Part shown: positions 1 through 10,514 of the stretch, in pieces | How the letters are laid out: every line of letters begins with the position of its first letter | Numbering within the stretch: the stretch's first letter is position 1 | Source of the DNA: Glossina fuscipes | Lineage: Eukaryota; Arthropoda; Insecta; Diptera; Glossinidae | Direction: 5' to 3' | Assembly: GCF_014805625.2 (NCBI RefSeq) | Contig: NW_023998459.1 | Span: 2,992,596 to 3,056,595 of the forward strand | DNA: 64,000 bases | The notes under the pieces: model-generated | What the model was told of the DNA's origin: nothing | Databases searched by the model: none | The model's input: only the letters and a program-made list of their open reading frames with translations | Translations under genes and position numbers: made by a program

Positions 1-2020
1 TGTAGTTTCAAGTTAGGATTTAACGATTGATTGCAATGCAGTGATTTCAAGTGAAATGTTTTGAATTGAATTGCATTAGTCTCTTGTATCCATTATCGTT
101 TTCCCAAAAAACCACGACCATAACTATCGCTTTAATCATCAAAAGTTTCTGAAAATTTGATCGATTGCAGACCTCTTATTATATAATATGAAAATGCGAA
201 AAAGTATTCCGAATGTCTCCTAGTATTTATAAATACTGATTTTTAAATGAAAAATTGTAATATTGTCACTTGAGTATTCTCTTAATAATTTGATATTTTC
301 TTTAGGATTTTGTGACTTTGTGCGTTAAGAACTATTTTTCGAAGTATAATGAACTGAAAATTCAGGAAAATTAGTCCACTAACATTATAGGACATGACGA
401 ACTTTATGTTGTGGAAATGTTCGAGGAAAAATGTGTTTTCAGTTGAACAGGTGACAAAACGTAAAACGTTGCAATTGGGCGGCGTCCTCCGTTAAGTACC
501 CTACACCACCTTTGATACAACTCTTCATCTAATTGCGCCATAAAATATCAAAAATTATATCATGTGTCTTTTAAAAGCTTAGATTTCATTAAAACGTGTA
601 CAATGCGTGTGATTCGAACAACAGACTCGTGTGGTTTAAGTATAAAGCAATACAATAAACTTATCTGTTAAATCGCTGTTTTGGATTAGTTCCATAAAGT
701 ATCAATGTACTGAAACCTTATTACCAAATGAATGCTTAATATTTGTCGCCTTCTTGTCTATACAGGAGAAATTTCAAAAATTTATCCCAACTCTTTCGCC
801 ATTTTTTTTTTTTTTTTTTTTTTTTGTGTAAGCCGATTATACATATTTTGTATCTTGAACGAAGCGAAATACTTGTTTAATCACATTCAGATTTTTTTTC
901 GCATATTATTGAAGTTATGTAGAGTGACTGCAGACTTTAAGTTCCAGTCCTGTATTCTTCAGAAGAGACCTCATAACGTTTGAATTGATTTGCACCTTTG
1001 CGTGCCGTAATTTTTTTAGAGACTGTTAATCGAAATTTTGTTTAGATAGCAGGTTTTCGGAAATATCTCCACGAAATCGAAAATTGCAGACAAACATATG
1101 AAAAAAATTATGGTTTTTTTGGAGGTTGTTTGGTGGGCGAGTATCTAGGCAGAGCATGATAATGTTTTTAAATTGGATTCTTAATCGATCAAGGAATGCC
1201 CACGCCAAATTTCAGATCTCTATCTTCATTTTGCGACTGTGACGAGTCGACAAAAATAGGGGATCAAAGTGACCACTTTTGGTAAAAATATGTGTATGTA
1301 TATATGTATATGTCATGAACATCTCGAAAACTAGGCTAGACTTCCAAAAATTGCGGAAAATTATATCTTTTATAAAAAAAAACCTTCTTTTAATAACATC
1401 CCTAAGGTTTTTAAAAAAGAATTGCCATAACTTTTAGCTGTAACTTAAAAAAACATGCGATGGTGAACAATTAATACTTTAATCAATAAAACTAAGAACT
1501 GCTCACACCCGACTTTAAATATATACCACGTTTTGGATTTCATATAGACGAATTTTTTTCGCAAATTTAACATCCAACGGTGTCGATATACATATGTTAT
1601 GTGCAGCAAGTGATTTCTTTAGTTGTTGACAAATCCAAATACAATACCAGTACACCAAGAGAGACAAATGGGACCACACCGGGACAGACCCAGAAATAGT
1701 AATTTTATCACTCTTCACCCCACAAAAAACTCAGTTATCGGTCAGTGTCTATGATCTGTGAAGGTGTTAAGGGCCTAAAGTCTAAAAGTCGGTCTACTTA
1801 CCTGAATTTAGTGAGATTTGGTAGCACAGAACTGGCTAAAATCTGATTTATACACGCATGAAATTTTTTCGACGGCTTCTACGCATTTCGATGGGATAAA
1901 TGGGATCAAATCAGAGGTGACGTTCTAGCTGTATTCCTACATTCGCCTAAACGTTGGTATTTTTTGCTAGGTGAAACACATTGACCTTATTCCTAAATAT
2001 CTTAAAGCTTCAGAATACTC
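1..2020. other. AT-rich stretch without recognised gene
   Basis: Both strands were read and only short ORFs of chance length are present. The one distinct landmark is the poly-T run listed separately. Short words such as a GTACCCTACACCACC-like string near 497-512 resemble the ends of dispersed repeats seen again around 9.7 and 10.5 kb, so part of this stretch may be eroded repeat. Confidence 0.6.
802..825 (-). repeat. 24-nt poly-T run (possible retroposon A-tail)
   Basis: An uninterrupted run of 24 T residues is visible. On the minus strand it would be the A-tail of a LINE or processed retrocopy whose body lies at higher coordinates, but I recognise no element body next to it, so it may be simple repeat. 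Confidence 0.5.
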
Positions 2021-2029
2021 TGATATAGT

Positions 2030-2380
2030 CGTTCTCAGACCTCAGATTTTTTTCAAGGCAGTCATTTAGGGGCCTTCTTATTGGTCTTGTATATCAATGA
2101 TCTCCCACCGAGATAAATCTTGGCAAACGCTGATTATGTTTAGCTGTTTTATTCCTTTCGTTTAAGATCGCATTGTCTGCCTCTTTCGATTCGATTTGGA
2201 CATGGTCTCCGTTTCATACTATAATGTTTAATCTAAAGACATATGCGAAGTTGTCAAGGTGTGTCTCGTTCGTGATGAATACAAGTTGGAGAATGTGAAC
2301 TAGTTTCTCAATGTAAGCATTCTGTTTGGTCTTAAGCTTCGCTACAATTTACATCTGTAAAAATATTTGAAGCTAGATAT
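2030..2380 (+). pseudogene. LINE reverse transcriptase relic (motifs B to thumb)
   Basis: Reading through frame breaks, the plus strand gives FFQGSHLGAFLLVLYINDLP followed by an in-frame stop and LANADYV. This matches the segment of jockey/CR1-type reverse transcriptases that runs from the PQGSxLGPLLF motif to the catalytic F/YADD box. The catalytic box is degraded to NADYV, so one of the paired aspartates is lost. Downstream, DLDMVSVSYYNV and a DEYKLENVN-like string fit the expected post-catalytic region. Upstream RT motifs and the endonuclease are not visible. This is a 5'- and 3'-eroded fossil without coding capacity. The clade assignment (jockey versus CR1) is uncertain; the RT identity is fairly firm. 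Confidence 0.65.
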
Positions 2381-2739
2381 GTGTCAAGTTTGATTTAAAC
2401 AACGGTCCAAACAACTCGACGATTTATACCCCCTTCAAATATATATATGTGCAATGTACAATTTTGAGTACGAAAAGAATAGCCTTCTTCGGCATTTGTT
2501 TTGTATTTATTTATGTTCATATATATTTAACAAACATGCACTTCAAAGAAAACAATTATATCACATCTACGGGAAAGTTCTGTCTAGTTCTATGACAACA
2601 ATTTTCGACACGTAAGCACATGTTTATTCGGCGCATGTTCGACTCTCTATTTTTACTTAATGTGTACATACCGACGTAGCAAATCAACTAAAGCGAAGTT
2701 GATTCACGTTAGTCTTATATGTAAAGCAATAGTGTGCCC

Positions 2740-3015
2740 ATGGCTAGTGATCAAGTTCATCGACGCCACTGTATTTTATACGAACTGCAACAAGGAAGAA
2801 ATGCTAAAGAAGTATGTAGAAATTTATTGAAAGTGTTTTTGATAGGACATGAGATGCGGAAGTTGATTTCGAAAATTTGAAAGAGTTGATTTCGACCTTT
2901 CTGATAAACCACTTTCTGAAAGAGAACGATATTGTTAAGCAAAGTCCTTTTCTAATACCATTGAAGATCGCAGAAAGGATCAGTTCAGTTCAGCAAACGA
3001 TGTATATTCGGAAGA
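2740..3015 (+). pseudogene. mariner-family transposase N-terminal relic
   Basis: An ATG at 2740 opens MASDQVHRRHCILYELQQGR followed by NAKEVCRNLLKV, the start of a mariner transposase N-terminal helix-turn-helix. A frameshift follows, and another frame from 2876 gives FERVDFDLSDKPLSERER, matching the conserved block (R-F-x-S-G-D-F-x-L-x-D-x-P-R-S-G-R-P type) that precedes the second helix-turn-helix. A QQTM-like remnant lies near 2990-3003. The DDE catalytic domain is not found in order downstream, so only the DNA-binding half is recognisable. With two or more frameshifts it cannot encode a transposase. Terminal inverted repeats were not located. Confidence 0.7.
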
Positions 3016-3179
3016 GAAGATTGGTGATCTGTATTTTGTTTTATTCTAAAAATGAACAGAACTTTCCAGTATCCTTATAAGTGCAAAAATGCATGACAGA
3101 AATCATCTCCCAGTCCGACAATATTTCAAACTATTGAAGAGTGAAGTTCCGCTTAGACTTAGAAAATAACCTGGCGGGA

Positions 3180-3310
3180 AGGGTCGGGACGTACGGATAA
3201 CCACTCCAGCAACTGTCTATTGCTGATTGAAAAATTCCTTTGTAAGCTATGCAACATGGGTGCTAGGAGCGTTGTCTTGTTGGAACATGTAATTATCACC
3301 AAATAACTCT
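3180..3310 (-). pseudogene. possible Tc1/mariner-superfamily DDE fragment
   Basis: The minus strand reads FQQDNAPSTHVA, typical of the second catalytic aspartate region (QDNAPxH) of Tc1/mariner transposases. After a frame change it reads LLEWLSVRPDPS, which resembles the following WPxxSPDLNPIE block. The stretch is only about 130 bp and carries stops. It lies beside the plus-strand mariner N-terminus but on the other strand, so either a piece was inverted or two different elements are adjacent. An open minus-strand stretch at 3505-3690 (MHEAIDALDARIKKEL...) is not recognised and may or may not belong here. Confidence 0.4.
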
Positions 3311-3319
3311 CAGTCACGG

Positions 3320-4998
3320 TCTATTAAATTCTCGCTGTCAGTTCGTTTTGCTGGGTACAAAGCATATTTTTTACCTTCCTCGTCTTTCAAACGCTCCCAA
3401 TACCCTATCCACCATCCATTATAGCACTCGTAACTCGTTGGGCGAGATTATCGGACATTCCTTAAATATTTATGGTGGCAAATATAATATTTTCGAAGTC
3501 TTCCTCACAAAAATTGGTATTTGTCGGCAAACGCAATACGGGCACGCTTGATTAAGCGTTGTTCGACATTTTTGTGTTCATATCTAAGATATATGTCATC
3601 CTTAAAAAGTTGGTGCACACGCTGTCTCATTATATTTAGGTCTAACTCTTTTTTTATGCGCGCATCCAATGCATCTATCGCTTCATGCAACCATAAATGT
3701 TAATCTTTTCGATTATTTGTGACTGTATTGCGGTGCTGATTTATCTCAACTGCTATTACGACAATTTTCTTATCGGCTTTATCTCTTATCATCTTTATTA
3801 TTTCTTATCAGGCCTCATTGCTCCAAGTTTCCTGCTTTTCTCATTCGAAAATTCACTTCCGCGTGGCAGTTTCAACTAGCAGCACAACTATGAACACAAT
3901 TACTCCTTAAAATGTACTTAAAGCACCTTACTTATGAGATATTGTCTAGAAAACATAAAATAAAAATTTTAATGTTTACTTTTCAGCGGCAGAAATTCGA
4001 ATGGTGGTCATTGTACATTATTTTCTATTGAATTACAAGCTTACTCCAATAATTTCGGTAATAAGGCTACAAGCAAAGGCGAAAGAAGATGAAAGCACCT
4101 GATAAGAGGAGCGTGTATATACAAAAAATATTTTGTAACGTCTTGTGTGAACTTAACGTTTTTATTCAACTTCTTTCGAGATTAGGTCCATACCGCTGAA
4201 TTGCGATATTTGGATAGTAAAGGTTTTCTTCAAAAATTATTGCCAAGAATTATTACTTAAAATGGTTTCATTCGCTTGAATATTAAGATTCAACTCATCT
4301 TGACTTAATTGAATTTGACTACCGCAAATATTCTGCTTATATGTCCTTTTACAAGAAAGTTATAAATACCTAACTTCATAACGACATTTTTAGGTTAATC
4401 CCTTTTTCCGCTAAATGTTCTGTTAACTATTGTTAATCTTTCCGATAATCTTCAGCTGCATGGGGCGGGTGAAACGTTATGAATGTGTGTCTGGCTTTCC
4501 CTTTAAATTTTGATTTCCCAGAAAATCGTCTAAATTTCATGAAAACTCAAATCACCAAGTATAGCATTTTCGTACCAACATTGTAAACCTAAATATAAGT
4601 TCTCATTAATTTTTGGACGAAGTAAATAAAGCTAAATTTGAACGTGTAGTTACTCGTCAGAGGTAGTTTATATATAGGCTATATACCGACTTTGTAAGGT
4701 GAGTGTTTGACTATGTCCGTGTGGACTCAATAAAGTTCAGAATTTACGTTGAGATCCGCTCATTATTGTTTACACTTTATGAAAATAGATCGCTGCTTTT
4801 ACGTCCAACTTTGTTAAAGAAATGTGGGCTTGTCCTAAGTGTCTCCTTCTTAATTAAAGCTAACAAATGTTATTATTAAGATAGGTCTTATTAGGAGAGA
4901 TCAATTCCAATGTTCCTACCCGTTCTTCTAGGGACTTCATTTTCAATCTCAATGTAGATATGCTTTTTTCAAACCGTTGAGAACCGTTTGCGAACGTG
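3320..4998. other. no recognised gene
   Basis: AT-rich sequence with short chance ORFs. A segment near 4450-4490 (CTTCAGCTGCATGGGGCGGG) resembles the CAGCTGCATGAGGCGCC word repeated at 59.45-59.57 kb, which suggests a shared dispersed repeat. Nothing else could be named. Confidence 0.5.
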
Positions 4999-5000
4999 TA

Positions 5001-5503
5001 TAGGATGTCCCACAACTCAGGCAAGATTTGAGTTTGCTGCCATTTGTACGCTGTACGCTTGTACGTGTTGGCCACTCAAAAAAGACAATTTGACACCTGG
5101 CAGTTTAGGGTTAGGTAAAATAGAGCATTGTACAAGACAGCAAAGCGCTTTCATTATTGAACAGTATTTCAAAAATAACGAAAGTTTGTTCATATTTCTT
5201 CGAAAATGAGGCTGATCAAGCAGTGAGTGTTACCAGTGCTCGATATCGCGCTATCATAACCCAGTTCTTTCTGCATAGACTGGACGATGGTGATGTGAAC
5301 GAGATATGGTTTCAAAAAGGCGTTGTCCAATACTATATATCCTGTGAAAAAATTCAATTGCTGCTTGAGACATTTTTTTGTCGTGTACCCCCTATCCTAT
5401 ACGTACCTTATATACGTTATGATTCAATAAAAAGATTGCAATTGAAAAAAAATACTCTGCTTTCTATTTAGTTCAAATCTTGGATACATTTTGGGATACC
5501 CTA
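5001..5503 (+). mobile_element. 503-bp mariner-type internal-deletion element with TIRs
   Basis: The left end TAGGATGTCCCACAA and the reverse complement of the right end, TAGGGTATCCCAAAA, match at 12 of 15 positions. Each end is preceded by the dinucleotide TA (4999-5000 and 5504-5505), the target duplication used by IS630-Tc1-mariner elements. Between the ends lie the N-terminus and the C-terminal part of one transposase, joined with the middle missing (next entry). The structure is that of a non-autonomous derivative made by internal deletion, a MITE-in-the-making. The intact TIR and TSD geometry makes the boundaries unusually reliable for this window. Confidence 0.8.
5119..5400 (+). pseudogene. 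deleted mariner-like transposase inside the TIR element
   Basis: About 5119-5190 reads RQQSAFIIEQYFKNNES, like the first residues of a widespread insect mariner-like transposase (EQRxFIVxxYYKNxES). From about 5196 another frame reads FFENEADQAVSVTSARYRAI then ITQFF and an NEIWFQKGV stretch. This is the DDE-domain block whose family form is GQAVTVxxxRYRxMI...FF...WFQQDGAT. The QQD box carrying the second catalytic aspartate has decayed to QKG. Roughly half the protein, including the helix-turn-helix linker and the first catalytic aspartate, is missing between the two pieces. It cannot be active; the element could only have moved through transposase supplied by a relative. Confidence 0.75.
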
Positions 5504-5505
5504 TA

Positions 5506-7070
5506 AATGGTATCTATACACACCGTAATCTTAAATTGGATTCTTCACACACTATCAAATAAATTCTCCTTATTTGCCCTTTTTTTTATTTCACACGTAT
5601 AACCAATATACAAAACAATCCAATTCTAGTTCAAAAATTGTAACGTATTCTTGCTAAATCATTAATTTGGAATAAAGATGTTTACGTGCTTGCGGCAAAG
5701 TTCTTATTTGTGAATAAGTAACAGAATCGTGTAATCAGTAAAACTACCCACCCTGTCTCTTAAAGAAGTGTTGAGAAGACAACAACGGCCGTCTTCTTCA
5801 AGGGTTGTATACTGAAAGATGAAGGTGTTGTCAACGTTTTTTAATTTCTAATCTTTGGTGGATGTGCAATTTTCCGGTTAAATATCTCCAATAATTCTTT
5901 TGTTGGCCCGTGATTTCGAATGTGATAACGTGTGCATCTGGTCATTTCTATTAAGGTACGGCTGATACGCTCCGAGCGTGCGGGCACTTGAAAATGTTTC
6001 CTAAGTACGTTTATCTCTAAACTCAAATATCGACGTCAATTTCGTTTTTATTGGTCTCTAGGAGAAAATTGGGCCCACATTATTCACTGTTTTTATTATA
6101 TTATATTTCAAAATCAAAACCCCCTTTACATTGAATCTTTATATATCGGTGACATAACCCATTCGAATCCCAGTTTTATTTTTAATAGCCATGCGTACTT
6201 GGAATACGACAGAGTGTTTTTTATTGCTATTGGCATATAAGCCGTGTTTAATATATTCCCCCTTTTGTTGGTCTAGTGAACATATGTTCAAATAAAATTC
6301 TATGCCTAGCTCAACCCATTCGTAAATAATTTTTATTGCCAGTGTTGTGATTCAATTTTATACGTTCAACAATTGCAATCCCTGCAGGATCATTTTACTT
6401 ACTTCTTGTTATTCATTTTTAACGTACTTCTTTATCATTTGTTTGGCTGCACGCCAATATCGGTTAGAGCTCAAGTCTTTAAGTGATTACAAACTTGTAC
6501 AAAACTCTTTCGCTGGTAAAATTTTCAGAATTGCTACATATTTACACACAAATATTATATTTACATGAAGAAAGATGAAATAGGACTTTTGCAGTCAACA
6601 ACGGACGGCATTTTCTCTCTTGTCACATTTGTTACTGACCTCACCTGATCGATTATTTTCTCTTTACATTCTTTTGCTTTTTCTTCATTTTTTATTTTGT
6701 AAATGTCAATCCAAGCAATATTATAAGCTGCGGTTGTCCGATATTGTACTTTTAATGTTATGCAATGACAGTAGAAAACAGGCAAAAAGACAATGTGCGA
6801 TACGCTGCGCATTTCAATAGGTGTTCTCTTAGCGCAGTCTGTAACTCTATTTTTTTGTGATGCGTACGTCATTATCAGTTGTCTTTTAGTGGAGCGTCGA
6901 TCGATTGAGAAAATGACTCAGAGCTTATAAGCATGTCTGCCCATGTTTTTTGTGTTCTACTTAGAGGTCGCAACTTTGAATGGCGTCTTTTGACGCAAGG
7001 ACGATCCCTATTGAAAACGGGTTGGATCGGACCATTGTTTTAACCTCTCCGTATAACATATTAATTTGAA
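5506..7070. other. no recognised gene
   Basis: AT-rich DNA. Two minus-strand ORFs (5841-6026, 61 codons; 6561-6872, 103 codons) were translated and show no motif I know; the second is overlapped by open plus-strand frames. I treat both as probably chance. Confidence 0.5.
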
Positions 7071-7074
7071 GAAT

Positions 7075-7920
7075 CTTTATATAAAAAACAATTGCAATTT
7101 TCAGGATGTTGTGGCATAAATCGTTCACAAATACTATTTAGAAAAGTTTTAATTTCCAATATTTCATGGTGAAAATTAGCTCATATTAATAACTTGCGTA
7201 AAAATGAATCTTACTAAATTTAGACTAAGTGGCTCTACTTTTTGTATTCGGTCCCATATAAGTTTTATAATAAAAGTAAGTCTTCATATGGCAAAAATCT
7301 GAAGTTTTCAATACTTCGCCATGAAGACCGATTCGTAAAGGTAATGTTATATAAAACTTAACTTAAATTTGAATCACACCGTTGACCGGCATCAACGCAC
7401 ATTACATATAAACCCTTCTTTGCCCACAATAGTGACTTGACGTAAAAATTAAGTGGACCAAATTAGAACTACATGGAACCATGCTTTCGAACGTTTTTCT
7501 TTGCAAGGGTTTTCATAAATAGTGAGCCTTTTAGCAAAAAGTTTTAACTTCGAATATTTTACGATGAAAATTGGTCTATAATAGCAACGCAGCACAAGAC
7601 TCGAAGAGCATTTGGATCACATAAGTCTGCTTTTTAAACTCCATTATATATAAGAAAAAGCAAGGAAAAGCAAGTCCTTATGTAGCTGCAAAATCTTATT
7701 TGTAAAATCACAGAAAAGGAAATTAGGTTTGCTGATTTCGGCCCAAGTCAGATGACATTTTTCGCATCTTCCGATACAAGGGCTTTCATGAAAAGTATGC
7801 TTTTACATAAAAATAATGCGCAATTTTTGACGTATTACCACAAAGGAATAAATGACCATATAAGACGTGGTGATGTAGAGTATTGAATGTTCCGCCTTGC
7901 CCGACTATAATATTCTTACC
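7075..7920. repeat. degenerate dispersed repeat, about 400-bp units
   Basis: A word of the form AAAAGTTTTAAyTTCsAATATTT followed by GGTGAAAATTAGCTC occurs at about 7144-7180 and again, diverged, at about 7538-7580. A weaker third copy lies at 11255-11300 (ACGATGAAAATTAACCTACT). The block ends near 7890-7915 with a GCCCGACTATAATATTCTTAC string that recurs in other repeats here (17.6, 40.3 kb, and in reverse at 9.69 kb). No coding capacity. Probably an old non-autonomous element family; class unknown. Confidence 0.45.
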
Positions 7921-7924
7921 TGGT

Positions 7925-9250
7925 CGCCATTATCAGCCATTTTCGAATTTATCAAGCATTTATAAAGCAATGAGCCTTTGCGTTTGTATCCAACCGCAAC
8001 TTTCTTACATGGTCCGGAAAATCCTTTCTAATTCGTACAGTTCTGAATTTTAATTGTGCAGTATTTAGTATGTATAATTATGGTCAGCGTTTTTTTATTT
8101 GAGGTTGTTATTCCAACTTTTGCGCCGGCTTTTACGTATTGCCGCAGTTAATTTTGCCACAAAGTCCATTACAATTTCAAATGCTTTTCACTTGAATGAA
8201 CCAGATGTAATATTTCTAATTGTCCAATTTCTCAATACGTATGAATGCCGATGAGGTACAATTTTTTCCTTTTTATTCTATACATATAAAAATCGAAGGC
8301 CTATAACTAACGCTGAGTTAAATACATTATAGGACTGAAACAAATAAAAAAAAATTATTGTTTACAATTACTTCGACGGAAGTTCGAAGAAAAATTGCAG
8401 TGTCCAAAAAAATATTTTTATTAAATATTTATTTTTTAAAAATATAACGTAAAGATATCTTTGGGTGAGTGTAATAAAAGCAATCACAGTGCTGACAATA
8501 TACAAACCTTTTTACAAACTTACCGTGATATTATGCTTCTTTCTTTTGTTTGGCATTGCACATCGAATTTTTTTAACGAAATTGATTTAACCATGTAATT
8601 TTTTTCTTTTTTTTCTCTTTAAATTTTCATAAAAGGTACAAGTATAGGTTTCAAAAACATTGCATCACGTATTGCGTTCGATTTACGACTGTGATTCACT
8701 CAAGAAAATTTACAATCCTGTGAGGAACAACATGGACGGAGCACGGAGGAAAACAAAAGATCGAACAACCAGAAGATGGGAGCGAGCCAGAAATGAAGAT
8801 GCCTAAGAAGAGCAACCCGACGTTCTTATTTAATAAGCAGAAAAGCCCAAAAAATAATTTGAAAAAATGCAGAACTGCTTAAAAAATCTATTTGAGTATT
8901 TTTTGCACTTTTCCATGAATCGAATTATTGGTTATTTCATTAATACTAAGAAATACATATATCTTCACATATAAATCTTTTGTCAAAGTATTGCGAAAAG
9001 CGTAAAATGTTTTCACTACCTTAAAATTTCCTTTAAAAATTTTTATTTCAAAAAACATCAGAAAGAAGGTAATGAATTCTTTTTACCTTCAGTTTACTGA
9101 ACCGGGTCAGTTCATCGCTTATACAATTATTAGGAGCACTTAAATTCAAGACCTTCACCATATTTATCTAATTAAATGCATCTAGGAAGCAAACGTTAAG
9201 AAGATGCTTACAAAGCACAAGGTAGATGAATACAATTAGTCACACCAAAA
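7925..9250. other. no recognised gene
   Basis: AT-rich sequence in which I see no gene, tail or terminal repeat. A purine-rich patch at about 8715-8825 has slightly higher GC but no sustained frame. Confidence 0.5.
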
Positions 9251-9254
9251 TTTT

Positions 9255-9623
9255 ATGCCTCAAACCAACTCATGCCGGATGTTGACATTGAACTATTGTC
9301 AAAATAATTTGACTTTTGTAATAACCATGGTAAAAGATGATCTTAAAATTAAACAAGTAGTCGCAGCCTTCTTCGCACAAAAAACACTAAAGTTCTCAAA
9401 GATTCTCCTCACATCTACAATAGATTGTCTTTCTGTCGTGTTCATGTTTTACTTGTTTACTGAGCACAATGAATCATCTGTTGTTGATTTGCTTCGTTGG
9501 GACACTAAAACCTATCCTCAAAATAGCGGTTGTAAATTACATACAAATTCGTTTGCTGAGTTTTTAAAAATAGTCAATAGCCAAACATGCCCACAATGCT
9601 TCAAAATTTATTGGGAACGGTAG
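9255..9623 (+). CDS. unrecognised 122-codon ORF
   Basis: This is one of the longer uninterrupted plus-strand frames in this part of the window, starting with ATG and ending at a TAG. The product is mixed in composition, with a hydrophobic patch (residues about 52-68, TSTIDCLSVVFMFYLF) and a late CPQCF pair of cysteines. I recognise no family. Base composition is like its surroundings, no promoter or polyadenylation signal is evident, and no neighbour gives context. It may be a fragment of an unrecognised transposon gene or a chance ORF; the latter is more likely. Confidence 0.2.
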   Translation: MPQTNSCRMLTLNYCQNNLTFVITMVKDDLKIKQVVAAFFAQKTLKFSKILLTSTIDCLSVVFMFYLFTEHNESSVVDLLRWDTKTYPQNSGCKLHTNSFAEFLKIVNSQTCPQCFKIYWER

Positions 9624-9684
9624 AACCAAAATTTGTAAATCGCATCAACAATAACTTGGAATGGGCTTTAAATAATAACAAAAA

Positions 9685-10510
9685 GTAAGAATATATAGTC
9701 GGGCAAGACCGACCATTAAATAGCCTACACCACATTGTCTAACAGAATTCTTATTTTTACACAAAAATTATGGCATATTTTTCAGATGCGTAGTTCAGTG
9801 CAAGCAGGCCCAAAACGCAACCCAATGTAGCACAAGTTTAGTCCTTACATCGGGCAGGGTCCAAAAATGGGCATAGAAGGCCGAAATTGTGTAGAGTTAA
9901 TTTTTGATTGAAATCATTATAACATTATGGATCAATTTCCACCATCTCTTGTTAAAACTTTAATTTTTCCTCTCTACAAAGGATCAATTTTCGTGAAAAT
10001 GATCATTAGGGTAGAAACGAAAAAATAGGGCGAGATCCAAGTTTGGCACAGTTCATTTTTTTATTATGATATAATTTTCATTTTTTGCTATTATGATATA
10101 ATTTTCATCGTGAAACATTGAAAATTATACCTTCGTTGTGACCTTCGGTTTTCGCTATATGGGAGAAGTTTCATAAATTGCCCAACCGGCCCAAAGTTTT
10201 CATACCAATTTAAAATACTATTATTTAGCCACTTTTGCCGAGAGATTTTGAAAATTACAATTGTTTTCTATATAACGACTTTTCGCAATAGGCCGTTATA
10301 TGGGGAGTGGTTGAAAAAATACCTCGATTCGAACTATTTTTAGTAACTTTCGTCCTTGGGCGAAACACGTCACTGTACCAAATTTCATCAAAACATTGAA
10401 AAATTGGGACTTGAAGCTTAATAAATGGTGGGTCCATCTTAACCCCTTCTGCATGTTACATACAACCGCACTAATTTCTATACTCTGTACCACAAGTGGT
10501 GTAGGGATTA
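9685..10510 (-). repeat. dispersed repeat ending in GTCGGGCAAGACCG
   Basis: The low-coordinate edge (9688-9730) reads AAGAATATATAGTCGGGC, the inverse of the GCCCGACTATAATATTC end seen at 7.9 kb, followed by a TAGCCTACACCAC string. The high-coordinate side ends in CCACAAGTGGTGTAGGGATT at about 10490-10509, an internal echo of the same TACACCAC word in inverse orientation. A small direct repeat sits inside: TATTATGATATAATTTTCA occurs at 10062-10080 and 10090-10108. Non-coding; probably an old non-autonomous mobile element on the minus strand. Confidence 0.45.
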
Positions 10511-10514
10511 GAAA

